A DNA stretch of 12,203 nt from the NCBI GenBank assembly GCA_033764095.1, contig JANRJF010000215.1:1-12203 (forward strand), read 5' to 3'. Positions 1 through 7,060 of this stretch are shown here, piece by piece. A program made the position numbers and the translations under genes. The first letter of the stretch is position 1. Every line of letters starts with the position of its first letter. The notes below the pieces were generated by a model. It was not told the origin of the DNA. It saw only the letters and a program-made list of their open reading frames with translations, and made no database searches. Origin of the DNA: JBDTMT01 sp033764095 (GTDB taxonomy: Bacteria; Desulfobacterota; Binatia; HRBIN30; CADEER01).

Positions 1-103
1 ACCGCTCGCGCCGTCGCTTCGAGTTCCGCCCAACGCCCCGACTCGCCCGGCAGGACGTCATGAAACCCTTTAACTGACGCGACTTTCATGCATGCCCAAG
101 CGC

Positions 104-132
104 TTGAATGAACAACATCGAGCGGCTATCAG
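104..132 (+). promoter_or_regulatory. Candidate sigma70-like promoter of the large surface-protein gene
   Basis: TTGAAT (104-109), a 17-nt spacer and TATCAG (127-132) each match 4 of 6 positions of the -35 and -10 consensus. Transcription would begin near 139, giving a leader of about 70 nt before the GTG at 210. The -35 overlaps the palindrome AAGCGCTT (98-105), which recurs in the control region at 9009-9060. A further palindrome CATGCATG is at 87-94. Promoter function is inferred from spacing and sequence only. Confidence 0.4.
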
Positions 133-209
133 CAGGGAGTACCCCAAGTCAACGAAGCGCCGACGCTCGTGGAGCTTGGTGTCGTGCGGCGGGGGAGCTC
201 GCGACAGTC

Positions 210-3200
210 GTGCCTCGACACTCATCCTCCGGATCAGGCGCAGCGGGCGCCACCTTTCGCCATCTCGGCGTCGCGATGGCGTTGGTCGCCGCCGTCGGGC
301 TCGCCGTCGCCGCCGGCCGCACCGCCGGCCAGGGCAACCCGGCGCTCGACCGCTTCAACGGCTTCGAGAGCGGCGGCCCTGGCGACTACAGCGTCGGCGC
401 CGGCGCGCCGAGCGGCTCGGCGACGCATCGCACCGACGCCGCCGGCCACTTCGGCCTGCAGACCGCGGCGACCAACGGCGCCAACGAGTTCATCTTCGCC
501 CCGCTGTCGGCGCCGACCAGCGCCTTCACCGACGTCATCTGGGCGTGTATCGAGACGGCGCCGAGCGACGTTGCGCGCCGCGTCCGCGCCTGGCGCAGCG
601 GCGGCACCAACGCCGCCGAGCTGGTCCTGACGCCGGCCGGCCAGCTCGAGCTGCGGGTCAACAACAGCACCATCGGCTCGGCCAGCCCGTCGCTCGCCGC
701 CTGCCCGAACTTCTCGACCGTGGTGGTCGAGTACCAGGCGGCGCCCGGCGGCAGTGCGGCGCTGACGGTCAACGGCGTGCGGCGCACCGGCCTGCACAGC
801 TCGACCAAGGCGATCGACACGCTGCGCATCGGTCCCGACGACAGCGGCGACGACACGGTCTCGATCGTCTGGGACGATCACGGCCTGGTCACCGGTCTCA
901 CCTTCCCGACCGAATTCCGCATCGCCGGGCTGCTGCCTGTCGCGCCGACGGCCGACGCGGGCTTCAAGAGCGAGTGGCCACCCAGCGGCGGGGCCAATGC
1001 CACCGTCGTCACCGACGAGCAGCCGCCCGACAACGACGGCTCGTACGTCTCGTCCGGAACCGGCAACGCCATGCAGATGTTCTGTCTGCAGTCGCCCAGC
1101 AGCGGCGGCGTGTTCGGCAACATCCTTGCGGTCAAGTCGCTGGTCGTCGGGCGCACCACCGGCGCCAGCGCGACCCTCGATCTGGCGCTGCGCGCGAACT
1201 CGCCGGCGTGTGGTGGCATCGGCAGCGGGCTGTTCTCGGACAGCACCAGCATCGGCCTGGGGCCGACCTATGGCGGCCTGACGCGAATCGACACGGTGAA
1301 CCCGGCGCTCGGCGAGCCCTGGACCGATACGCTCCTCGGCCGCACCGCCGCCGTCGTGTCCTTCACCGGCGGCAGCACCGCGCGCGTCACCCAGGTGGTG
1401 CGCGAGGTGGCGTTCGACACCTTCGGCTTCGCCTCGCCGACGCCGACCAGCACGCCGAGCGCGACCCCGACCGCCACCTTCACCCCGACCGCGACCTTCA
1501 CCCCGACGCGCACCGACACGCCGACCGGCACCGCCACTGACACGGCGACGGTGACCCCGACGCCGACCGCGACCGATACGCGCACCGAAACGCCGACGGT
1601 GACCCCGACGCCGACCATCACCGACACGCCGACCATCACCCCGACGCGCACCGCGACGCCGACGCCGACCAACACCGCCAGCCCGACGCCGACGCGCACC
1701 CCGACCTTCACCGCCACCGCGTCGTTCACCCCGACGGCGACACCGACCTCGACCCGCACACCGACGCCGACGCAGACGCCGATCCTGCGCTCGCTGGTGC
1801 GGGTCAACGGCTTCGAGGGCGGCTGGGCGGGCGAGTACGCGGTCACGCCACAGGGCAACAACGCCGCCGTCGTGGGCCCCGGCCGCACCGGCGATTTCGC
1901 CGTTGAGCTGTCCACCTCGGGCGCCGCCCGCTACCTCTCCACCGCACTGGTCGCCCCGGTGAACAGCTTCACCGACGGGATCTACGCGTGCTTCCCCAGC
2001 GCCATCGGCCCGACCTCGCGGCGCATCCGTCACTGGTTCGGCAGCTCCGACCAGCAACCGGTGGTCGAGCTCTATCTGCGCGCTGACGCGCGCCTCGACC
2101 TGCGCGTCGGCGGCATGCTGGTCGGCAGCTCGGCGACGCCGCTCGCCGCCTGCCCCAGCTTCACCCACCTCGAGGTCCAGTACCGCGCCGTCGGCGTCGG
2201 CGGCGTCGTCGCCATGCGCGTCGACGGCGTCACCGAGGTCAGCAACACGCACACCTCCAGCGCCTCGGTGCTGAACATTCGCATCGGACCGGACGACAGT
2301 ACATCGAATCCCCCCAGGATCCGCTTCGACGACCACGTCTTCTCCACCTCGACCTTGTGGCCGGGCGATCTCGGCATCCTCGCCTTCGAACCGACACAGG
2401 ACGGCTTCTACACCAGCTGGTTCCCACAGAACTGCAACGGCGGCGGGGCGGACTATCCGTGCATCGTCAGTCGGCCGCCGAACGGCATCGACGGACCACG
2501 CCTGCAATCCGCGCAACAGAACGCCCGCCAGAGCTTCTGCTTCCAGCAGTCGCCGGCGTCACGCGGGGTCACCGGCCCCATCCTCGGCGTCAAGACGATC
2601 GCCGGCGTGCGCGAGCTCGACAGCATTGGATCGCTCGGCGCGCTGTTCCTGCGCACCGGCGGCTGCGCCGTCGCCGGCGGCCAGGACAGCAGCGCCGCCA
2701 ACGAGGTGCTCTTCGATCCTCCGCCGATGTTGTTCGCCGGCTTCGCGCGCTTCGACGAGGCGAGCCCGGTGACCGGCACCGCGTGGACGCCGGAGGAGAT
2801 CGCCGACACCGAGTTCGGCATCCGCCACTCGGCCAACACCCAGGAGACGCGCCTCTCGCAACTGGTGATCGAGGTGGTCTTCGACCGCGATCCGCCGACG
2901 CCGATTCCGACGCCGACCGACACCGCGACGCCGACCCGCACCCGCACGTTCACGCCGAGCGCCTCGCCGACCGCGACCCGCACCGCGACGCCGTCGCTGA
3001 CCCCGACCGTCACCGACACACCGGTCGGCCCGACGTCCACCGCGACCCACACGCCGACGATCACCCGCACACCGAGCGCGACGCGCACCGCCACCGCCAG
3101 CTTCACCGCCAGCGCCACCCCGACCGGCACCAGCACGGTGACGCGCACCCCCACCGCGACACCGCTCGACACCGACACCCCGGAGCCGACCGACACCGCG

Positions 3201-4442
3201 ACGCGCACTCGCACGCCGAGCGTGACGCAGACGCCGAGCGTCACCGACACGCCGCTGCCGACCGAGACCGCGAGCGCGACGCCGACCGGCCCGACCGCCA
3301 CGGTCACCCTCACGCCGACCGAGACCGCCACAGCCAGCCACACCGCGACCGACACCGTCGTGCCGACGCCGACGCCGACCGGCCCGACGCCGACGCCGAC
3401 CAATACCTTCCCGCCGCGCGGCGACTACGTGCTGGCCGTGAGCGCCTCGAACAACTGGGAGTGCACCGAGAGCCGCGCCGCCGATCTCGACCTCACCACC
3501 ACCACCCGGCTGGTCGAGGACCTCGTCCGCCAGCCGCCCAACCCGAGCGACGATCCGATCACGCTGCACAACCAGTTCCTCAGCGTGTACTTCGCGCCCG
3601 GGCTGAGCGACGAGGACTACACCTTCCTGCAGGGCATGGTGGCGACCAACGGCTTCATCGACCGCTTCGTCGCCGCCGGCGGCCTGGCGGTGATCAACGT
3701 CGCCAGCTCGACGCAGATCAGCACCGCCACGCCGATCCCCGGCGTCGCGCCGCGCGGCGTCGGCTTCCAGCCGGCCGGCAACAGCAACAGCCAGACCTTC
3801 GTGCCGGCGTCGGTGTCGCATCCGTACATCACCGGCCTCGGCTACGGCGGCGAGGTGCTGGTCAGCACCGACTTCAACAACTGGACGCCGACCGACCGCG
3901 GCTACCTGGTCAACGTGCCCGCCGACGCGACCGTGCTGCTGCGCCAGCCCGGCAGCACCAACCGGCCGACCATGATCGAGTACAACTACGGCGCCGGCCG
4001 CGTCATCGTCACCACGCTCACCTTCTGCAGCAGCCAGTCGGCGTCCCAGGGCGATCCGCTCGACAACCTGCTGCGCTACGCGCGCTTCTACCAGGGCGGC
4101 GCGCAGACGCCGGCGCCGAGCGTGACGCCGACGCCGACCGCCACCGAAACCCCCACCGGTCAGGCGACGCCGACCGCCACCCGCACCCGCACACCTGCGG
4201 CGACCGAAACGCAGACCGAAACCCCGACACCGGAAGACACGCCGACGGCGACGCCGATCGCCTGCATCGGCGACTGCGACGGCAACGGCGCTGTCGAAGT
4301 CACCGACCTGATCTCGATGGTCAACATCGCCCTCGGCAATGCCACCGTCGACACCTGTCGCGCCGGCGACCTGAGCGGCGACGGCGAGATCACCGTCGAC
4401 GAGTTGGTGCAGGCGGTGAACAAGGCGCTCGGCAGCTGTTGA
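210..4442 (+). CDS. Giant secreted protein: duplicated ~365-aa module, GATase-like module, C-terminal dockerin
   Basis: A predicted exported multidomain protein of 1410 residues. It starts at GTG 210, because GGGGGAG lies at 191-197 and this start gives a basic n-region followed by the hydrophobic segment LGVAMALVAAVGLAVAAG. ATG 108 would lie upstream of the proposed transcription start, and ATG 276 would remove the basic residues. Order of parts: signal peptide (1 to about 45), module A (47-407), Pro/Thr linker (408-524), module B (525-894), linker (895-1070), module C (1071-1299), linker (1300-1351), dockerin (1352-1410). Modules A and B are homologous: NGFESGGPGDY versus NGFEGGWAGEY, FTDVIWACIE versus FTDGIYACFP, LAACPNF versus LAACPSF, RIGPDDS in both. 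They look beta-rich, possibly ConA/LamG-like. Module C (GDYVLAVSASNNWEC, GRVIVTTLTF) resembles ThuA/class I glutamine-amidotransferase-like folds. The dockerin has two calcium loops (DCDGNGAVEVTD and DLSGDGEITVDE). No catalytic residues are recognised, so a structural or binding role is inferred. Confidence 0.9.
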   Translation: MPRHSSSGSGAAGATFRHLGVAMALVAAVGLAVAAGRTAGQGNPALDRFNGFESGGPGDYSVGAGAPSGSATHRTDAAGHFGLQTAATNGANEFIFAPLSAPTSAFTDVIWACIETAPSDVARRVRAWRSGGTNAAELVLTPAGQLELRVNNSTIGSASPSLAACPNFSTVVVEYQAAPGGSAALTVNGVRRTGLHSSTKAIDTLRIGPDDSGDDTVSIVWDDHGLVTGLTFPTEFRIAGLLPVAPTADAGFKSEWPPSGGANATVVTDEQPPDNDGSYVSSGTGNAMQMFCLQSPSSGGVFGNILAVKSLVVGRTTGASATLDLALRANSPACGGIGSGLFSDSTSIGLGPTYGGLTRIDTVNPALGEPWTDTLLGRTAAVVSFTGGSTARVTQVVREVAFDTFGFASPTPTSTPSATPTATFTPTATFTPTRTDTPTGTATDTATVTPTPTATDTRTETPTVTPTPTITDTPTITPTRTATPTPTNTASPTPTRTPTFTATASFTPTATPTSTRTPTPTQTPILRSLVRVNGFEGGWAGEYAVTPQGNNAAVVGPGRTGDFAVELSTSGAARYLSTALVAPVNSFTDGIYACFPSAIGPTSRRIRHWFGSSDQQPVVELYLRADARLDLRVGGMLVGSSATPLAACPSFTHLEVQYRAVGVGGVVAMRVDGVTEVSNTHTSSASVLNIRIGPDDSTSNPPRIRFDDHVFSTSTLWPGDLGILAFEPTQDGFYTSWFPQNCNGGGADYPCIVSRPPNGIDGPRLQSAQQNARQSFCFQQSPASRGVTGPILGVKTIAGVRELDSIGSLGALFLRTGGCAVAGGQDSSAANEVLFDPPPMLFAGFARFDEASPVTGTAWTPEEIADTEFGIRHSANTQETRLSQLVIEVVFDRDPPTPIPTPTDTATPTRTRTFTPSASPTATRTATPSLTPTVTDTPVGPTSTATHTPTITRTPSATRTATASFTASATPTGTSTVTRTPTATPLDTDTPEPTDTATRTRTPSVTQTPSVTDTPLPTETASATPTGPTATVTLTPTETATASHTATDTVVPTPTPTGPTPTPTNTFPPRGDYVLAVSASNNWECTESRAADLDLTTTTRLVEDLVRQPPNPSDDPITLHNQFLSVYFAPGLSDEDYTFLQGMVATNGFIDRFVAAGGLAVINVASSTQISTATPIPGVAPRGVGFQPAGNSNSQTFVPASVSHPYITGLGYGGEVLVSTDFNNWTPTDRGYLVNVPADATVLLRQPGSTNRPTMIEYNYGAGRVIVTTLTFCSSQSASQGDPLDNLLRYARFYQGGAQTPAPSVTPTPTATETPTGQATPTATRTRTPAATETQTETPTPEDTPTATPIACIGDCDGNGAVEVTDLISMVNIALGNATVDTCRAGDLSGDGEITVDELVQAVNKALGSC
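1431..1781 (+). repeat. Pro/Thr linker 1 of the giant surface protein
   Basis: 117 codons of TPT/TAT-type low-complexity sequence built mainly from ACC, ACG, CCG, GCG and GAC. They separate module A from module B. Near-identical triplet and hexamer runs are frequent (TATFTPTATFTPT). Such linkers are usually extended and often O-glycosylated in exported proteins. Confidence 0.85.
2892..3419 (+). repeat. Pro/Thr linker 2 of the giant surface protein
   Basis: 176 codons of degenerate TPT, TAT, TDT and TRT units between module B and the amidotransferase-like module. The composition matches linker 1 but contains more Asp, Glu and Arg. It is coding low-complexity sequence, not an independent element. 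Confidence 0.85.
4107..4262 (+). repeat. Pro/Thr linker 3, preceding the dockerin
   Basis: 52 codons of TPTAT/TETPT units connecting module C to the C-terminal dockerin, which begins with the Cys codon at 4263. It contains more Glu than linkers 1 and 2. Confidence 0.8.
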
Positions 4443-4532
4443 TCGCCGCCGGGAGCCGGTGGTCGGATGTCACGGCTTTGCCCAAGAGTTCCGTTCGGTC
4501 CGAAGTGATCTGTTGGGCGAGCCGGGTGTCAC

Positions 4533-4571
4533 GTTGTCAGGTCGGCGAACGCAGGCGTCCGACCTGACAAC
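4533..4571. terminator. Perfect 13-bp inverted repeat between convergent genes (candidate bidirectional terminator)
   Basis: The left arm GTTGTCAGGTCGG (4533-4545) and right arm CCGACCTGACAAC (4559-4571) are exact inverse complements around a 13-nt loop. The element lies 91 nt past the stop of the plus-strand surface gene and 12 nt past the stop of the minus-strand 144-aa gene. No T-tract follows on either strand, so it is not a canonical Rho-independent terminator. It may instead be an RNA 3'-end stabiliser or a protein-binding site. Confidence 0.55.
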
Positions 4572-4583
4572 CAACCACGTGTC

Positions 4584-5018
4584 TCACGGCCGATCGGTGC
4601 CGCTGCCGGTGATCGGCTCGCGCGCCCGTGGCGGGCCGGCGATCTGCACGAACCGGAGCAGGTCGCGCTCGAGATCGCGGATCTTGACCATGATCTCGTC
4701 GCGCAACTGGCGCGCCGCCGGCTTGGGCTCGACCAGCGAGTACTGCTCGGTGGCGATCGTGCGGTACTTGCTCTCGTCGACGATGTGACCCGAGACGCCG
4801 AAGTCGGTCGCCTCGAACGAAATGACGCTCTCGCCGTTCGGCTTGTTGCCGAGCGTGAACGAGGTGATGAGCCGGATGTGCTGCTCGGCTTTCGGCGACG
4901 GCGCCGGCGTCGGCTGCACCGGCCCGAGCTGCTCGATGACCGGGCCCGGCTGTTTGGCGATCGCCACCCCGGCAATGAACGCGGCGACTGCCACCGCCGC
5001 ACCAATCGATGCACGCAT
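4584..5018 (-). CDS. Small exported protein of unknown function
   Basis: A 144-residue protein with an N-terminal hydrophobic segment (about residues 3-21, MRASIGAAVAVAAFIAGVAIA) that reads as a signal peptide or single membrane anchor. A short Pro-rich stretch (QPTPAPSPK) follows, then a soluble region of about 100 residues. The soluble part has a beta-like first half (HIRLITSFTLGNKPNGESVISFEATDFG) and a charged, probably helical segment (ARQLRDEIMVKIRDLERDLLRF). I do not recognise a family. The start is well supported by GGAGG five bases upstream. It lies 22 nt downstream of the dockerin protein gene on the same strand, so the two are probably co-transcribed and the product may act with that exported protein. 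This is an inference from position only. Confidence 0.8.
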   Translation of the reverse strand: MRASIGAAVAVAAFIAGVAIAKQPGPVIEQLGPVQPTPAPSPKAEQHIRLITSFTLGNKPNGESVISFEATDFGVSGHIVDESKYRTIATEQYSLVEPKPAARQLRDEIMVKIRDLERDLLRFVQIAGPPRAREPITGSGTDRP

Positions 5019-5023
5019 CCTGA

Positions 5024-5028
5024 CCTCC
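5024..5028 (-). promoter_or_regulatory. Strong Shine-Dalgarno for the 144-aa exported protein
   Basis: The minus strand reads GGAGG, then TCAGG, then ATG, so spacing is 5 nt. It is one of only two clear Shine-Dalgarno sites in the window, the other being at 12012. It fixes the start at 5018 and fits an internal gene of an operon. Confidence 0.8.
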
Positions 5029-5040
5029 GGGGCGCGCCGC

Positions 5041-6936
5041 TTACGGCACGCGAACGACGAACTGGGCGGTACTGCCGATGTTGCCGGCGGTGTCCGCGAT
5101 CTGCGCCTTGAAGCGCGTCATGCCCGGCTTGAGCGCCAGCTCCTGACCGAGCGCCGGCGCCGAGCAGAACTGCAGCGTGGTGCGCGAATCGGCAAAGCGG
5201 AAGTTGCCGAGCGCGTCGAGCGTGCACGCCCGCGTGTTGTCGACGTGCACGTCCATGCGGCACGCCAGGTCGTTGATCGCGTCGGTGACCACCTGGCTGG
5301 CGCCGAAGTCGAGCGACGGCACCGCCGGCACGCCGCCGATGTTCGGCAGCGTGGTGTCACACACCGCCGCGCTGCCGTTACCGAGCGCGCGATCGACGAG
5401 GATCTGCGGCCCGGCGCGGTCGCAGAACGCCACGGCGTCCATCGTGTTGCAGCTCGCCAACGGGCGGTTGCTGGTCCCCGGGCGGCCCTCCAGGACGATG
5501 ATGAAGCCGGCCTGCGTCGGCCAGTCGTAGATCGGCACGCCGTCGTTGGTCTGGTCGGTGGGCACGCGCACCTCGTTGTCGGCCGAGGCGATGCCGAAGA
5601 AGGTGATCTCGGGCCCGAAGGGCCGCGGGATGGTGGCGGTCGGCGTGCGCGTATTGGTGCGCGTCAACGTCACCGTCGCGGTGGGTGTCATGGTGCGGGT
5701 CGCCGTCGGCGGCTTGGTCGGCGTCGCGGTGCGGGTCGGCGACGGCGGCAGGGTGAAGGTCGCCGTCTTGGTCGCGGTGGCGGTGCGCGTCTGCGTGGCG
5801 GTGAAGCTCGGGGTGCGCGTGGTGCTTGGCGTCGCGGTGGTGCTCGGCGTACGGGTGTTGCTCGGCGTCGGCGTGATGGTGGGCGTGCGGGTGATGGTGG
5901 CGGTGCGCGTCTCGGTCCCGGTGCGCGTCGGCGACAGGGTGACGGTCGGCGTGCGCGTCCACGTCGCGGTACGGGTCGGCGTGCCGGCCGGCGGCGTGCC
6001 GAGCGTCGGCGTCGCCGACGCCGACGGCGTCGGGCTCGGCGATCCCACCGTCGGCGTAGCGGACGAGGAGGCGGTCGCCACCGGTGAGCTGACCGTCGGC
6101 GTGTCGGTCGGCGTGTTGCGCGTGCGCGTCGGCGTCGGCGAGTCGCCCGGCGTCGGCGTGCGGGTGTCGCGGCGCGTCGCGGTGGGGAACGGGGTGTCGG
6201 TCGGCGTGCGCGTCTTGATCGGGCTCGGCGTGCGGGTCGCCGTGCGGGTGAAGGTCGGCGTCTCGCTGGCGGTCGGCGCGCGCGTCGGCCGGCGGGTGTT
6301 GGTCGGCGAGCCGGTCGGACCGACCACCGGCGTCTCGGTCAGCGTGGCACTGGCCGTGCCGGTCGGCGTGGCGGTCACCGATCGCGTCGCCGTCGCCGTC
6401 GGGGTGTTGGGCGCCGTCGGCGTCACCGTCGGGCTGGTGGTGCGCGTCGGGGTGGCGGTGGTGGTCGGCGTATCGGTCGGCAGCGGCGTGGCGGTGAACG
6501 TCGGCAGCGTCCCGGTCGGCGTCGGCTCGGTCGGCGTCACCGTCGCGCTCGCCGTCGGGGTCGGGCTCGGCGTTGGCGGCTCGGTGGCGGTGGGGGAAAT
6601 GGTCGCGGTCGGCGGCTCCGGCGTGTCGGTCGGGGTCGGCGTCAGCGTCGGCGGCACCGGCGGCAACAGGCCCATCAGCGCGACCAGGTCGGCCGAGCTG
6701 ACCGTGCCGTCCTCGTTCACGTCGATACCGGGGCAGAAGACGCGGCTGCCGAACAGGTCGCCGATCAGCGCCGCCAGGTCCTCCTGGTCGACGACGCCGT
6801 CGCAGTTGGCGTCGCCGCGCAAGTCGCCAGCTTGGGCGACACTTGCTGCAATCAAGAGCGCGACCCCGAGGAGTCGGCCGGCGAGCCACCGGCCACCCGC
6901 CGACGTTGCCCGGCGGGCGTTCTGCTCACCTCGCAT
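5041..6936 (-). CDS. Secreted protein: N-terminal dockerin, ~340-aa Pro/Thr linker, Cys-rich C-terminal domain
   Basis: A 631-residue exported protein. Residues 1-36 form a signal peptide: basic n-region, hydrophobic core LLGVALLIAASV, and cleavage probably after AQA36. Residues 41-91 are a dockerin type I pair with calcium loops DANCDGVVDQED and DVNEDGTVSSAD. Residues 97-437 are Pro/Thr linker. Residues 438-631 form a globular domain beginning FGPEITFFGIASADNE. It contains six cysteines (about 496, 505, 526, 559, 571, 591) that could pair as disulfides, and it ends in a strand-rich stretch (RFKAQIADTAGNIGSTAQFVV) like an Ig-like or Big-type fold. I cannot name the C-terminal family. The dockerin is at the opposite end from that of the convergent giant protein. 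The gene precedes the 144-aa gene by 22 nt. The ATG at 6936 has no strong Shine-Dalgarno. Confidence 0.88.
   Translation of the reverse strand: MRGEQNARRATSAGGRWLAGRLLGVALLIAASVAQAGDLRGDANCDGVVDQEDLAALIGDLFGSRVFCPGIDVNEDGTVSSADLVALMGLLPPVPPTLTPTPTDTPEPPTATISPTATEPPTPSPTPTASATVTPTEPTPTGTLPTFTATPLPTDTPTTTATPTRTTSPTVTPTAPNTPTATATRSVTATPTGTASATLTETPVVGPTGSPTNTRRPTRAPTASETPTFTRTATRTPSPIKTRTPTDTPFPTATRRDTRTPTPGDSPTPTRTRNTPTDTPTVSSPVATASSSATPTVGSPSPTPSASATPTLGTPPAGTPTRTATWTRTPTVTLSPTRTGTETRTATITRTPTITPTPSNTRTPSTTATPSTTRTPSFTATQTRTATATKTATFTLPPSPTRTATPTKPPTATRTMTPTATVTLTRTNTRTPTATIPRPFGPEITFFGIASADNEVRVPTDQTNDGVPIYDWPTQAGFIIVLEGRPGTSNRPLASCNTMDAVAFCDRAGPQILVDRALGNGSAAVCDTTLPNIGGVPAVPSLDFGASQVVTDAINDLACRMDVHVDNTRACTLDALGNFRFADSRTTLQFCSAPALGQELALKPGMTRFKAQIADTAGNIGSTAQFVVRVP
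5626..6648 (-). repeat. ~340-codon Pro/Thr linker in the N-terminal dockerin protein
   Basis: Over half of this gene is TPT, TRT, TAT and SPT units with scattered Arg, for example TRTATITRTPTITPTPSNT. On the plus strand it reads as GTCGGCGTG-type repeats, which leave the antisense frame open and create a large spurious ORF. It is longer than the globular part of the protein and would hold the two ends far apart. Confidence 0.85.
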
Positions 6937-7019
6937 AAGGTCCGGTCCGCATCTGATCGTGTGCCGCGCCGCACGGCAGGTGCGGGGTCCTTTCGCGGTG
7001 CTCGTCCACCAAGACGTCG

Positions 7020-7048
7020 CTTCTATGCATTCGATGCATAGCGGTCAA
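7020..7048 (-). promoter_or_regulatory. Candidate promoter of the dockerin operon, with palindromic operator in its spacer
   Basis: On the minus strand TTGACC (complement of 7043-7048), a 17-nt spacer and TAGAAG (complement of 7020-7025) form a good sigma70-like promoter. The predicted transcription start is near 7013, leaving a leader of about 77 nt. The spacer and -10 are covered by the perfect palindrome CTATGCATTCGATGCATAG (7023-7041), so a dimeric regulator bound there would be expected to block RNA polymerase. The promoter lies within the 124-nt gap after the response-regulator stop codon. Confidence 0.5.
7023..7041. promoter_or_regulatory. Perfect 19-bp palindrome (candidate operator)
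   Basis: Arms CTATGCAT (7023-7030) and ATGCATAG (7034-7041) flank TCG. The AT-rich arms stand out in GC-rich DNA. The architecture (two 8-bp arms, 3-bp centre) suits a dimeric helix-turn-helix repressor. It is not the direct-repeat arrangement expected for LytTR proteins. As a terminator it would lack a T-tract. Confidence 0.5.
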
Positions 7049-7060
7049 ATTTTGTGGCGC

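Noticed and set aside
3..77. Possible tail of an upstream plus-strand gene ending in TGA at 75-77
   Set aside because: The frame is open from the window edge for only about 25 codons, and its Arg/Pro-rich translation shows no motif. It cannot be told from chance in GC-rich DNA.
108..209. Upstream ATG start (108) for the giant surface protein
   Set aside because: It has no Shine-Dalgarno and overlaps the proposed -35. It would place 50 hydrophilic residues before the signal peptide. GTG 210 has GGGGGAG upstream and gives a normal signal sequence. The choice is still an inference.
234..2516. Long minus-strand open frame of 760 codons opposite the surface protein
   Set aside because: The product is Arg/Gly/Ala-rich low-complexity sequence with no domain. 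It is the antisense shadow of the Pro/Thr and duplicated modules.
6937..7013. Riboswitch (c-di-GMP type) in the leader of the dockerin operon
   Set aside because: The leader contains a GAAA-bearing stretch, but I could not line up the conserved core of GEMM riboswitches or any other class.
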